Program-made: the position numbers and the translations under genes
Source: Pseudozobellia sp. WGM2
Lineage (GTDB): Bacteria; Bacteroidota; Bacteroidia; Flavobacteriales; Flavobacteriaceae
Direction: 5' to 3'
Assembly: GCF_017810075.1 (NCBI RefSeq)
Contig: NZ_JADNYK010000002.1
Coordinates: forward strand, 682,001-746,000
Length of the DNA stretch: 64,000 nucleotides
Notes under the pieces: model-generated
The model's input: only the letters and a program-made list of their open reading frames with translations
What the model was told of the DNA's origin: nothing
Databases searched by the model: none
Part shown: one piece after another, positions 1-6,471 of the stretch
How the letters are laid out: each line of letters begins with the position of its first letter
Position numbering within the stretch: the stretch's first letter is position 1

Positions 1-1
1 T

Positions 2-415
2 GAATTTGGGAAGCCCCATTTAAAAGATGGAAAGAAAATATCGATTACCCATTCAAATGATTTTACAGGCATAATTGTTAGTAAAGATCAAGAGGTTGGT
101 ATCGACATCGAAAAACAGCGTGAAAAGATTCTGCGTATCGCCCACAAGTTCACGCCTATCGAAGAGTATAGAACTATTGCCAATACCGATGCTTTGATAC
201 GTAAACTTACTATCGTTTGGGGTAGTAAAGAATCGCTCTATAAAATATATGCCGAACCGGGTTTAAGTTTTATACATCATATCAATGTGAGAGATTTTAG
301 ACTCGATAGCGCACAAAGTACTGCAGAGATTCTCTACCATGGCGACTCTTCATTTTATGATATTCGGTTTTTTGAATTTGAAGGTTTCACATGTGTGTAT
401 GCCGTAAGAAATTGA
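2..415 (+). CDS. 4'-phosphopantetheinyl transferase superfamily protein (C-terminal part)
   Basis: The open frame enters from the left edge, so the N-terminus is missing; about 137 residues are visible. They hold the two signature motifs of Sfp/AcpS-type transferases: GIDIE (visible residues 33-37), whose Asp and Glu bind Mg2+, and WGSKESLYK (73-81), the W-x-x-K-E-x-x-x-K motif. The family moves phosphopantetheine from CoA to a serine of acyl or peptidyl carrier proteins in the cytoplasm. It ends 33 bp before the thiamine-binding protein gene and may share its transcript. Family assignment is firm; the carrier protein substrate is unknown. Confidence 0.88.
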   Translation, partial: EFGKPHLKDGKKISITHSNDFTGIIVSKDQEVGIDIEKQREKILRIAHKFTPIEEYRTIANTDALIRKLTIVWGSKESLYKIYAEPGLSFIHHINVRDFRLDSAQSTAEILYHGDSSFYDIRFFEFEGFTCVYAVRN

Positions 416-448
416 GAATGCGTATCTAAACTTACATTTACTTTGCTA

Positions 449-709
449 ATGAATATTTCAGTAGAACTTACTTTTTCTCCCTTACAAGAAGATTTCGAAC
501 AACACATTATCAATTTCATCAAAAAACTAAGAGCTTCGGGCCTTACGGTACTGGAAAACCCATTAAGCACTCAAGTGTACGGCGACTACGATGAGGTCAT
601 GAAAATTTTGCAAGCAGAAATAAAAGAGGCTTTTGAACTTATGGAAAGAGGCTTGATGTATATGAAATTGGTAAAATCTGACCGAAGCGAGTATGAGCCT
701 CATTTTTGA
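449..709 (+). CDS. Thiamine-binding protein (YkoF/MTH1187-like, DUF77 family)
   Basis: An 86-residue protein of the small thiamine-binding family (PF01910), a compact ferredoxin-like fold that binds thiamine or HMP in the cytoplasm. The signs are the N-terminal beta strand MNISVELTFSPL, the GLTVLENPLSTQVYGDYDEV segment and the conserved tail YMKLVKSDRSEYEPHF. I chose the ATG at 449; a TTG two codons upstream is less likely. Its end overlaps the start of the PnuC-like transporter by 17 bp, so the two are probably translationally coupled. This partner is the main reason to read the transporter as a thiamine (PnuT) rather than nicotinamide riboside importer. Confidence 0.85.
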   Translation: MNISVELTFSPLQEDFEQHIINFIKKLRASGLTVLENPLSTQVYGDYDEVMKILQAEIKEAFELMERGLMYMKLVKSDRSEYEPHF

Positions 710-1331
710 TTGGCTATTCGCCCAATATGAAAATACGCCGAACCACATTGTCGTACTAGAACTGATAAGTGTATTCTTTGCGTTGTTGAGTGTAATCTAT
801 TCCAAGCGTGAGAACATACTCGTATTTCCTACGGGAATTATCGGAACGGGAATAGCAGTTTATATTTTATTGGTGTATGGTCTTCTAGGCGACATGCTCA
901 TTAATGCGTATTACTTTATTATGAGTATTGTAGGTTGGTATCAATGGACACGTAAGGTTGATGATAACCATTATATACCGGTCACAATCACTACGGCAAA
1001 AGAAAAAAAATGGTCCTTTCTCCTATTTTTAGGTACTATAGTCTTTGTTACTTTAGTGTATGGTGTAACTGACAGATTTGATACGTGGACGGCCTATACC
1101 GATATCTTGACCACGGCAATATTTTTTGTTGGCATGTGGTTGATGGCTAAAAAGAAACTCGAAAATTGGTTGTATTGGATTGTGGGTGATATTATTACCG
1201 TGCCACTCTATTTGTATAAAGGTCTTATATTTAGCGCCATTTTATATTTCGTTTTAACCATTATAGCCATATTTGGCTACCTCGCATGGAAGAATCACTT
1301 AAACAAGAGCCCTCAGACCTTATTAAGGTAG
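693..1331 (+). CDS. PnuC/PnuT family vitamin transporter
   Basis: A 212-residue inner-membrane protein with about seven hydrophobic segments and the family's tryptophan-rich core (GWYQWTR near residue 82, and NWLYWIVGDIITVPLYLYKG near 157-176). PnuC-type carriers move nicotinamide riboside, thiamine or riboflavin by facilitated diffusion, with trapping by a cytoplasmic kinase. The gene overlaps the thiamine-binding protein gene upstream (17 bp) and a P-loop kinase downstream (46 bp), which fits import plus trapping. The binding protein favours thiamine, the NadR-like kinase favours nicotinamide riboside; the sequence alone does not settle it. Confidence 0.88.
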   Translation: MSLIFDWLFAQYENTPNHIVVLELISVFFALLSVIYSKRENILVFPTGIIGTGIAVYILLVYGLLGDMLINAYYFIMSIVGWYQWTRKVDDNHYIPVTITTAKEKKWSFLLFLGTIVFVTLVYGVTDRFDTWTAYTDILTTAIFFVGMWLMAKKKLENWLYWIVGDIITVPLYLYKGLIFSAILYFVLTIIAIFGYLAWKNHLNKSPQTLLR

Positions 1332-1852
1332 TTCTGTTCGGACCTGAATCTACAGGAAAGACAACCCTATCACAGCAATTGGCCGAGCATTATAATACCT
1401 ATTGGGTGCCCGAGTATGCCCGTGAATATCTTCAAGAGAAATGGAACAGAGTGCAAAAGGTATGTGAACCTCATGATCTATTGCCAATTGCGAGGGGTCA
1501 GATGAAATTAGAGAATATGCTGACCAAAAAAGCTACAAATGTTCTTATTTGCGACACCGATCTTTTAGAGACTAAAGTATATTCAGAGGCATATTACGTG
1601 GGGCAATGCGACCCACTTTTAGAAAAATTCGCTTTGGAGAACACTTATGACCTGTATTTTCTAACCTATATTGATATACCATGGGAAGCAGATGATCTTC
1701 GCGATAAGCCAGATGAAAGAGAAAGAATGTTTGCCTATTTTAATGATACCTTAAAGCGCTATGGTCGAAATTTCACTATATTAAAAGGCAATAAAGAAGA
1801 ACGTTTGGCCGAGGCCATTAAACATATAGACCACTTATTGAATAACTTATGA
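1286..1852 (+). CDS. NadR-like P-loop kinase (ribosylnicotinamide kinase-type ATPase)
   Basis: A 188-residue cytoplasmic ATPase similar to the kinase domain of NadR, without the nucleotidyltransferase or HTH parts. Walker A is GPESTGKT (19-26), followed by the family motif VPEYAREYL (41-49) and an acidic ICDTD strand (88-92). The C-terminal RDKPDERE stretch matches the lid region of the family. It begins inside the transporter gene and ends with an ATGA overlap onto the DUF4301 gene. The likely role is phosphorylating the vitamin brought in by the neighbouring carrier; whether that is nicotinamide riboside or thiamine is open. Confidence 0.82.
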   Translation: MEESLKQEPSDLIKVVLFGPESTGKTTLSQQLAEHYNTYWVPEYAREYLQEKWNRVQKVCEPHDLLPIARGQMKLENMLTKKATNVLICDTDLLETKVYSEAYYVGQCDPLLEKFALENTYDLYFLTYIDIPWEADDLRDKPDERERMFAYFNDTLKRYGRNFTILKGNKEERLAEAIKHIDHLLNNL

Positions 1853-3390
1853 ATTTGACAGAAAAAGACCTGACATTACTTTCAGAAAAAGGAATATCTG
1901 AAGGAAAAGTACTTGAACAGATTGATACCTTCAAAGAAGGTATACCGTTCGTACAATTAGAGAAAGCAGTAACTATTGGTGAAGGTATCTCTAAGTTTTC
2001 ACCAGACGAAGAAAAAAGTAAAATCGAAAAATTCGAGGCTGCCTCTAAAGAAGGTCTGTCTTTACTTAAATTCGTGCCTGCATCGGGTGCTGCTTCACGT
2101 ATGTTCAAGGCTCTATTCAATTTTTTAAAGGCATATGACCCCTCTAATGAAAGTCTAGAAGATTATTTTGAACGAACAGGAGATAAGGCATTAAAAGTAT
2201 TTTCAGAGGGTCTTACCGATTTTGCTTTCTACGATTTGGTAAAATCAAGAATATCAGGTAAAAGTTCTTCAAAAAATGAAGAGGTTTACCATTTTGTAGA
2301 AGAGATGATGTCTGAAGAAGGTCTGAATTATGGTTTTTACCCCAAAGGTCTATTGCCTTTTCATAAGTACAGAGATTATGCATCAACTCCTTTTGAAGAG
2401 CATTTAAAAGAAGCTGCTGAGTATGCCAAGTCAGGCGATACCGCAGAGTTACATTTCACAATCTCTCCTCAGCATGGTGAAATGTTCAATACCGAATTTG
2501 AATCGGTAAAACAGCGGGTTTCTGATGCGACCAAAACTTCTTTTAAAGTAAGCTATTCCTATCAAAAACCATCAACCGATACCATAGCGGTTGATTTAAA
2601 GAATGAGCCTTTTCGTAACGCCGACGATTCTGTATTGTTCAGACCAGGTGGGCATGGGGCACTAATTGAAAACTTAAATGAACAAGATGCCGATATTATT
2701 TTTATCAAGAATATAGATAATGTTACGGTACCTCGATTTGCAGATGAAATGGCCAATAGTAAGAAGGTTTTGGCCGGAGTTTTGTTAGAGGTACAAGAAA
2801 AAGCATTCGCATTTGCCAAAAGTTTAGATGAAGACAATCTTTCCGCAGAACAGTTGGGGGAGATAAAGGCATTTTTAGAGGCCGAGCTGAATGTAAGGTT
2901 TACCGAAAAGTTTATGGCTTTCAATTTAGACCAGCAAGTTGAAATTTTAAAGGATAAAATAAACCGACCCATTAGAATATGTGGAATGGTGAAAAATGAA
3001 GGTGAGCCAGGTGGAGGTCCTTTTTGGATAAATGATCGAAAAGGTAATATATCCTTGCAGATTATAGAATCGGCTCAAATAGATATGAACGATTCCGGCC
3101 AATCTAATATTTTAAAGAATTCAACACACTTTAATCCGGTAGATTTGGTCTGTGCAGTGAAGAATTACAAAGGTGAGAAATACAATTTGATGAATTTTGT
3201 CGATACCAAGCAAGGCTTTATAACAGGTAAGACCAAAGAGGGTAGAGAATTAAAGGCTTTAGAATTACCAGGGTTATGGAATGGTGCCATGGCCTTCTGG
3301 AATACAATTTTTGTAGAAGTGCCTTCGTCAACTTTCAATCCTGTTAAGACGGTCAATGATTTATTGAGACCTGCACATCAAGTGAAATAA
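1849..3390 (+). CDS. DUF4301 family protein
   Basis: A 513-residue soluble protein with no signal peptide, last gene of the vitamin operon (ATGA overlap with the kinase gene). It belongs to DUF4301, a Bacteroidota family without a proven function. Three segments resemble sugar-nucleotide pyrophosphorylases: PASGAASRMFK (77-87), like a nucleotide-binding G-G-x-G-T-R loop; RPGGHGALIENLN (about 265-277), like the PGGHG of UDP-sugar pyrophosphorylases; and FIKNIDN shortly after, like their N-x-D-N metal strand. This similarity is my reading by eye, not an established assignment. A strong terminator follows at 3412-3445. Confidence 0.85.
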   Translation: MNLTEKDLTLLSEKGISEGKVLEQIDTFKEGIPFVQLEKAVTIGEGISKFSPDEEKSKIEKFEAASKEGLSLLKFVPASGAASRMFKALFNFLKAYDPSNESLEDYFERTGDKALKVFSEGLTDFAFYDLVKSRISGKSSSKNEEVYHFVEEMMSEEGLNYGFYPKGLLPFHKYRDYASTPFEEHLKEAAEYAKSGDTAELHFTISPQHGEMFNTEFESVKQRVSDATKTSFKVSYSYQKPSTDTIAVDLKNEPFRNADDSVLFRPGGHGALIENLNEQDADIIFIKNIDNVTVPRFADEMANSKKVLAGVLLEVQEKAFAFAKSLDEDNLSAEQLGEIKAFLEAELNVRFTEKFMAFNLDQQVEILKDKINRPIRICGMVKNEGEPGGGPFWINDRKGNISLQIIESAQIDMNDSGQSNILKNSTHFNPVDLVCAVKNYKGEKYNLMNFVDTKQGFITGKTKEGRELKALELPGLWNGAMAFWNTIFVEVPSSTFNPVKTVNDLLRPAHQVK

Positions 3391-3411
3391 TATATTAATT
3401 TGTAAAATGTT

Positions 3412-3445
3412 AAAAAAAGTGTGTAACTATTACACACTTTTTTTT
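3412..3445 (+). terminator. Rho-independent terminator after the DUF4301 gene
   Basis: A perfect hairpin: left arm of seven A then GTGTGTAA, a three-base loop CTA, right arm TTACACAC, then eight T. It closes the vitamin operon. The right arm also contains the first TACACA repeat of the regulatory array of the next gene (3431), so the terminator and an upstream activator site share bases. Confidence 0.88.
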
Positions 3446-3466
3446 GTTTTTACACACTGGTACCCA
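3431..3466 (+). promoter_or_regulatory. Triple TACMCA direct repeat (candidate activator site) of PepSY-like gene 1
   Basis: Three copies of TACMCA start at 3431 (TACACA), 3451 (TACACA) and 3461 (TACCCA), at spacings of 20 and 10 bp, so on one face of the helix. The third copy starts 83 bp before the GG of the -24 element at 3544. The same arrangement precedes the four paralogues. The first copy lies within the preceding terminator hairpin. The binding protein is inferred, not shown. Confidence 0.68.
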
Positions 3467-3542
3467 TTCTTGTTAAAAGAGGTTTAATTATAAAACTTTA
3501 ATAATCAATGCTTTATGTCGATTCTTTAAAGCTTGGTAGAAT

Positions 3543-3558
3543 TGGCACTGTTTTCTCT
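3543..3558 (+). promoter_or_regulatory. Sigma-54-like promoter of PepSY-like gene 1
   Basis: TTGGCAC starts at 3542, with the -24 GG at 3544-3545. The -12 position has TC (3556-3557) where the consensus has GC, at exactly the canonical distance from GG. The predicted start near 3569 leaves a leader of about 40 bases before the ATG at 3610. Confidence 0.62.
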
Positions 3559-3609
3559 CTATATTAAACGATTATCAAAACAAATAATAATAATTAAAAC
3601 ACTATTAAG

Positions 3610-3918
3610 ATGAAAAATTTAATGTTTGCTGCAGTATTGTCTTTAGGTACAATGACTGCTTTTGCTCAAGAAGAAGAAACAACTGTTGAAGAAGTAGCTA
3701 CTGAACAAGTTGAGGCTACACAAGATGAATATAGCGAAATCGCTGCTGAAGAAGTACCAGCTGCTATCTCTGAAGCCCTAGAGGCTGCGCACCCAGGTGC
3801 TACTATCTCTAAAGCTTACATGAACGAAGCTTCTGAGTACAAATTAGAAGTTGCTAAAGAAGATGGTGAAACTGCTGAATTGTATGCTGACGCCGAAGGT
3901 AACTGGATTGAAAAATAA
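3610..3918 (+). CDS. Secreted acidic PepSY-like protein, paralogue 1
   Basis: A 102-residue protein with a type I signal peptide (MKNLMFAAVLSLGTMTAFA, cleavage before Q20), a Glu/Thr/Val-rich linker to about residue 45, then one PepSY-like (DUF2874-type) half-domain: V-P-A-A-I near 49, HPGATISKAY near 59, an alternating-strand segment and the closing D-A-E-G-N-W-I. The mature part is strongly acidic, and export to the periplasm or beyond is expected. PepSY-like domains include protein and protease inhibitors; no function is shown for this family. First of five paralogues, with its own sigma-54-like promoter and terminator. Confidence 0.86.
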   Translation: MKNLMFAAVLSLGTMTAFAQEEETTVEEVATEQVEATQDEYSEIAAEEVPAAISEALEAAHPGATISKAYMNEASEYKLEVAKEDGETAELYADAEGNWIEK

Positions 3919-3957
3919 TCCCTCGTAATTTAATAGTCGATTTTATCGACGATAAGA

Positions 3958-3994
3958 AGCCCCGTCACCTTAAATGGTCGACGGGGCTTTTTTA
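3958..3994 (+). terminator. Terminator after PepSY-like gene 1
   Basis: AGCCCCGTC (3958-3966) pairs with GACGGGGCT (3980-3988), followed by a T run. Strong GC stem about 40 bp after the stop codon. Confidence 0.88.
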
Positions 3995-4138
3995 CGTTAT
4001 TAATAATATAGTGATTTGAATATTTGATTAATCCATATTGCCTAAGATTTAGAAATCTAGAAATAATAGTCGAGTTCAAAAAAGAAAAGATTGCAAATAA
4101 ATACCTATGAAGTCGAACTCGAACCTGCGTATATAATT

Positions 4139-4174
4139 TACACATTATAAGACGCTAATACCCACTATTACACA
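4139..4174 (+). promoter_or_regulatory. Triple TACMCA direct repeat of PepSY-like gene 2
   Basis: Copies start at 4139 (TACACA), 4159 (TACCCA) and 4169 (TACACA): the same 20- and 10-bp spacing as in the other copies, with the order of the C and A variants changed. The third copy starts 71 bp before the -24 GG at 4240. Conservation of spacing in otherwise diverged DNA argues for a bound protein complex. Confidence 0.72.
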
Positions 4175-4238
4175 CTTTAATCTTATGGGCGAAGTGTTAA
4201 GTTGTTTAAAATCAAATACTTGTAATTATTTGATTTTA

Positions 4239-4254
4239 TGGTATCATTTTTTCT
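4239..4254 (+). promoter_or_regulatory. Sigma-54-like promoter of PepSY-like gene 2
   Basis: ATGGTAT with GG at 4240-4241 and TC at 4252-4253, at the canonical -24/-12 distance. The GCAC of the consensus is replaced by GTAT, as in paralogues 4 and 5. The predicted start is near 4265, giving a leader of about 27 bases. Confidence 0.55.
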
Positions 4255-4291
4255 ATATCCTTTACAGTTAACTTTTTAAAAAAGAAAAACA

Positions 4292-4594
4292 ATGAAAAAA
4301 TTATTTATCACTGCAGTATTCGCACTAGGAAGTTTAACAGCATTCGCTCAAGAGGACGCTACATCTGTAGAAGAAGTGGCTACTGAAGCCGTTGCACAAG
4401 ACGATTTTTCTGAAGTAGCTGCCGAAGAATTACCGGAAGCGGTAACAGCGGCTGTTTCTAAGAACTATCCTACTGCGTCTATCGATAAGGCATATACAAA
4501 CGAAGCTAAGCAATACAAACTGGAAGTATCTCTAGAAGATGGTACTGCTGGTACTTTGTATGCTGACGAGAATGGTAACTGGATTGAAATGTAA
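4292..4594 (+). CDS. Secreted acidic PepSY-like protein, paralogue 2
   Basis: A 100-residue protein. The signal peptide MKKLFITAVFALGSLTAFA is followed by an acidic Val/Ala/Glu linker and a single PepSY-like half-domain (L-P-E-A-V near 48, YPTASIDKAY near 60, LEDGTAGTLYADENGNW near the end). Its signal peptide is closer to paralogues 3-5 than to paralogue 1, while the domain is intermediate, so it is probably an older duplicate. Monocistronic: own activator repeat, promoter and terminator. Confidence 0.86.
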   Translation: MKKLFITAVFALGSLTAFAQEDATSVEEVATEAVAQDDFSEVAAEELPEAVTAAVSKNYPTASIDKAYTNEAKQYKLEVSLEDGTAGTLYADENGNWIEM

Positions 4595-4634
4595 TAACTT
4601 GAGTTATTTGTTTTGTATCAAGTTGGTTTGGTCG

Positions 4635-4669
4635 GAAAAGGGTTGCTTTTAGTAACCCTTTTCTTTTTT
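4635..4669 (+). terminator. Terminator after PepSY-like gene 2
   Basis: GAAAAGGGTT (4635-4644) pairs with AACCCTTTTC (4654-4663), followed by a T run. About 40 bp past the stop codon. Confidence 0.82.
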
Positions 4670-4883
4670 CCAATTTCACATAAGAACCCTATATTTATTG
4701 TCCCCAGGAAAAACCATATTTTCTTCTTTTCGAACTTATTGAACCTACTATTTAATTCTGACCCCACGTTTCTTTCCATATTACCTTTTTCCGCAATTTT
4801 AGTTTTTAAGTACGTCCCATTACCTACCAATAGACCTAGCATAATCTATACGAATATGCTAGGTTTTTATTTTGTATAAAAAT

Positions 4884-4918
4884 TTCCCATAAACCCTATG
4901 GTTTCCCATAAATACACA
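4884..4918 (+). promoter_or_regulatory. Degenerate triple repeat of PepSY-like gene 3
   Basis: TTCCCA at 4884 and 4903 and TACACA at 4913: spacings of 19 and 10 bp, a weaker version of the TACMCA array. The last copy starts 71 bp before the -24 GG at 4984, the same distance as in paralogues 2 and 4. Confidence 0.5.
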
Positions 4919-4982
4919 AGATTCTGTTTACGATGAAATTGTAAGTAGCTGTTTTTGAGATATATATGTCTTGTGGCGCTTT

Positions 4983-4998
4983 TGGCACTATCTTTTCA
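4983..4998 (+). promoter_or_regulatory. Sigma-54-like promoter of PepSY-like gene 3
   Basis: TTTGGCAC with GG at 4984-4985, then TTTTCA with the conserved C at 4997. The best of the five matches to TGGCAC-N5-TTGCA; the only mismatch in the -12 core is T for G. The predicted start near 5009 leaves a leader of about 46 bases. Confidence 0.65.
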
Positions 4999-5054
4999 AT
5001 GTACCTAATGAATTTGAATAACACATTTAATCATAAATATTAAAAATCAAGAAG

Positions 5055-5360
5055 ATGAAAAAATTATTTATCACCACCGTATTCGCATTAGGAACAATGA
5101 CAGCATTCGCTCAAGAGGAGCAAGCAACAGAAGCCCAAGATGCTGCTACTGAAGCAGTAGCCCAAGATGGTTTCTCAGAAGTTTCTTTGGAAGAGGTTCC
5201 CGAGGCTGTGACTTCAATGATCGAGACCAACTACCCAGGTGCTACTATCAACAAGGCACACATGAACGAGGAGAACCAGTACAAGATCGAGGTTTCTCTA
5301 GAGGACGGTACTTCCGGTGCCCTATTGGTCGATGAAGAAGGTAACGCTATCGAGCAATAA
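5055..5360 (+). CDS. Secreted acidic PepSY-like protein, paralogue 3
   Basis: A 101-residue protein: signal peptide MKKLFITTVFALGTMTAFA, a Gln/Glu/Ala linker, then a PepSY-like half-domain (V-P-E-A-V near 48, YPGATINKAH near 60, and the acidic close LEDGTSGALLVDEEGNAIEQ). It differs from paralogue 4 by one residue (Ala for Thr in the linker) and is the first member of a tandem triplication. The stop codon is followed by a leader-like stretch and a terminator kept in all three copies. Confidence 0.87.
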   Translation: MKKLFITTVFALGTMTAFAQEEQATEAQDAATEAVAQDGFSEVSLEEVPEAVTSMIETNYPGATINKAHMNEENQYKIEVSLEDGTSGALLVDEEGNAIEQ

Positions 5361-5405
5361 GAATAGAGATTCTTATCCGGGGTAAATCCCGAAAATATAT
5401 AAAGG

Positions 5406-5433
5406 GAACCGTAGAAATACGGTTCTTTTTTTT
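5406..5433 (+). terminator. Terminator after PepSY-like gene 3
   Basis: GAACCGTA (5406-5413), loop GAAA, TACGGTTC (5418-5425), then eight T. A tetraloop hairpin repeated after paralogues 4 and 5. Confidence 0.87.
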
Positions 5434-5591
5434 GTTTGAATATATCTGAAAGTCGAATAGGTCTGCTACATCCGTGAAATTTTCAGCTCCTATCGGCCGC
5501 TTTTAGAAGAACAGCTTAGACGTTTTTCAAAATCCCGTATCTAAACGTAATCTTTTCAACTTGGGTTATTGCTGTATAAACTGCCCCCTTT

Positions 5592-5627
5592 TACACAGTC
5601 CTCAATCAAGATACACAGTATTACCCA
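5592..5627 (+). promoter_or_regulatory. Triple TACMCA direct repeat of PepSY-like gene 4
   Basis: TACACA at 5592, TACACA at 5612 and TACCCA at 5622: spacings of 20 and 10 bp. The third copy starts 71 bp before the GG at 5693. Each copy is followed by G, giving TACMCAG. Confidence 0.74.
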
Positions 5628-5691
5628 GATTAAAAATATAGAATTTATTTTAATGTATTGTTAATCAGCGGTTTGTGTTTTTCGATGAATT

Positions 5692-5707
5692 TGGTATCAT
5701 ATTTTCA
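5692..5707 (+). promoter_or_regulatory. Sigma-54-like promoter of PepSY-like gene 4
   Basis: TTGGTAT with GG at 5693-5694 and TTTTCA with C at 5706. The -24/-12 distance is canonical and the -12 core has TC for GC. The predicted start is near 5718, with a leader of about 45 bases. Confidence 0.58.
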
Positions 5708-5762
5708 ATAGGTATTATGAATTTGAATAACACATTTAATCATAATTATTAAAATCAAGAAG

Positions 5763-6068
5763 ATGAAAAAATTATTTATCACCACCGTATTCGCATTAGG
5801 AACAATGACAGCATTCGCTCAAGAGGAGCAAGCAACAGAAGCCCAAGATACAGCGACTGAAGCAGTAGCCCAAGATGGTTTCTCAGAAGTTTCTTTGGAA
5901 GAGGTTCCTGAGGCAGTTACTTCAATGATCGAGACCAACTACCCAGGTGCTACTATCAACAAGGCACACATGAACGAGGAGAACCAGTACAAGATCGAGG
6001 TTTCTCTGGAGGATGGTACTTCAGGTGCCCTATTGGTCGATGAAGAAGGTAACGCTATCGAGCAATAA
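5763..6068 (+). CDS. Secreted acidic PepSY-like protein, paralogue 4
   Basis: 101 residues, identical to paralogue 3 except for one linker residue. Same signal peptide, acidic linker and single PepSY-like half-domain. Most nucleotide differences between copies 3, 4 and 5 are silent, which suggests purifying selection or gene conversion after duplication. Second unit of the tandem triplication. Confidence 0.87.
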   Translation: MKKLFITTVFALGTMTAFAQEEQATEAQDTATEAVAQDGFSEVSLEEVPEAVTSMIETNYPGATINKAHMNEENQYKIEVSLEDGTSGALLVDEEGNAIEQ

Positions 6069-6114
6069 GAATAGAGATTCTTATCCGGGGTAAATCCCGA
6101 AAATATATAAAGAG

Positions 6115-6143
6115 GAACCGTAGAAATACGGTTCTTTTTTTTG
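6115..6143 (+). terminator. Terminator after PepSY-like gene 4
   Basis: GAACCGTA (6115-6122), loop GAAA, TACGGTTC (6127-6134), then a T run; copy of the hairpin at 5406. Confidence 0.87.
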
Positions 6144-6300
6144 TTTGAATATATCTGAAAGTCGAATAGGTCTGCTACATCCGTGAAATTTTCAGCTCCT
6201 ATCGGGCGCTTTTAGAAGAACGGCTTAGACGTTTTTCAAAATCCCGTATCTAAACGTAATCTTTTCAACTTGGGTTATTGCTGTATAAACTGCTCCCTTT

Positions 6301-6336
6301 TACACAGTTCTCAATCGAAATACACAGTATTACCCA
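6301..6336 (+). promoter_or_regulatory. Triple TACMCA direct repeat of PepSY-like gene 5
   Basis: TACACA at 6301, TACACA at 6321 and TACCCA at 6331, spacings of 20 and 10 bp. The third copy starts 70 bp before the GG at 6401. Compared with the copy before gene 4, the linker between repeats 1 and 2 has changed while the repeats have not. Confidence 0.74.
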
Positions 6337-6399
6337 GATTGAAAATATGAAATTATTTTAAGGCGCTGTTAATCAGTGACATGCATTTTTCGATGAATT

Positions 6400-6415
6400 T
6401 GGTATCATATTTTCA
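6400..6415 (+). promoter_or_regulatory. Sigma-54-like promoter of PepSY-like gene 5
   Basis: TTGGTAT with GG at 6401-6402 and TTTTCA with C at 6414, identical in the core to the promoter of paralogue 4. The predicted start is near 6426. Confidence 0.58.
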
Positions 6416-6471
6416 ATAGATATTATGAATTTGAATAACACATATTAATCATAAATATTAAAATCAAGAAG

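Larger units (their letters stand above)
3995..4291 (+). other. Non-coding promoter region of PepSY-like gene 2
   Basis: About 300 bp without a credible gene. Apart from the triple repeat at 4139 and the sigma-54-like promoter at 4239 it is AT-rich and shows no further structure that I can support. A minus-strand open frame (3930-4145) has no family features and crosses the terminator, so I do not call it a gene. Confidence 0.6.
4670..5054 (+). other. Non-coding region before PepSY-like gene 3, with a second hairpin
   Basis: No credible gene. It contains a second terminator-like hairpin: ACCTAGCATA (4834-4843) pairs perfectly with TATGCTAGGT (4855-4864), followed by TTTTATTTTG. No recognisable gene lies between this and the previous terminator, so it may end an unannotated short transcript or be a relic. 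The activator repeat (4884-4918) and the sigma-54-like promoter (4983-4998) follow. Short open frames on both strands at about 4613-4879 have skewed composition and no family features. Confidence 0.55.
5434..5762 (+). other. Intergenic repeat unit between PepSY-like genes 3 and 4
   Basis: No gene. Its sequence is nearly the same as 6144-6471, with scattered substitutions. The first 150 bp are conserved between the two copies but show no feature I can name; then come the triple TACMCA array at 5592 and the promoter at 5692. Confidence 0.65.
6144..6471 (+). other. Intergenic repeat unit between PepSY-like genes 4 and 5
   Basis: Second copy of the intergenic unit at 5434-5762. Substitutions are scattered but the TACMCA array and the promoter core are intact. 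No gene in either strand that I can support. Confidence 0.65.

Noticed and set aside
4613-4879. Open frames on both strands (88 and 74 residues) between PepSY genes 2 and 3
   Set aside because: Phe/Leu/Lys-rich composition, no family features, both cross the terminator at 4635-4669. Treated as non-coding.
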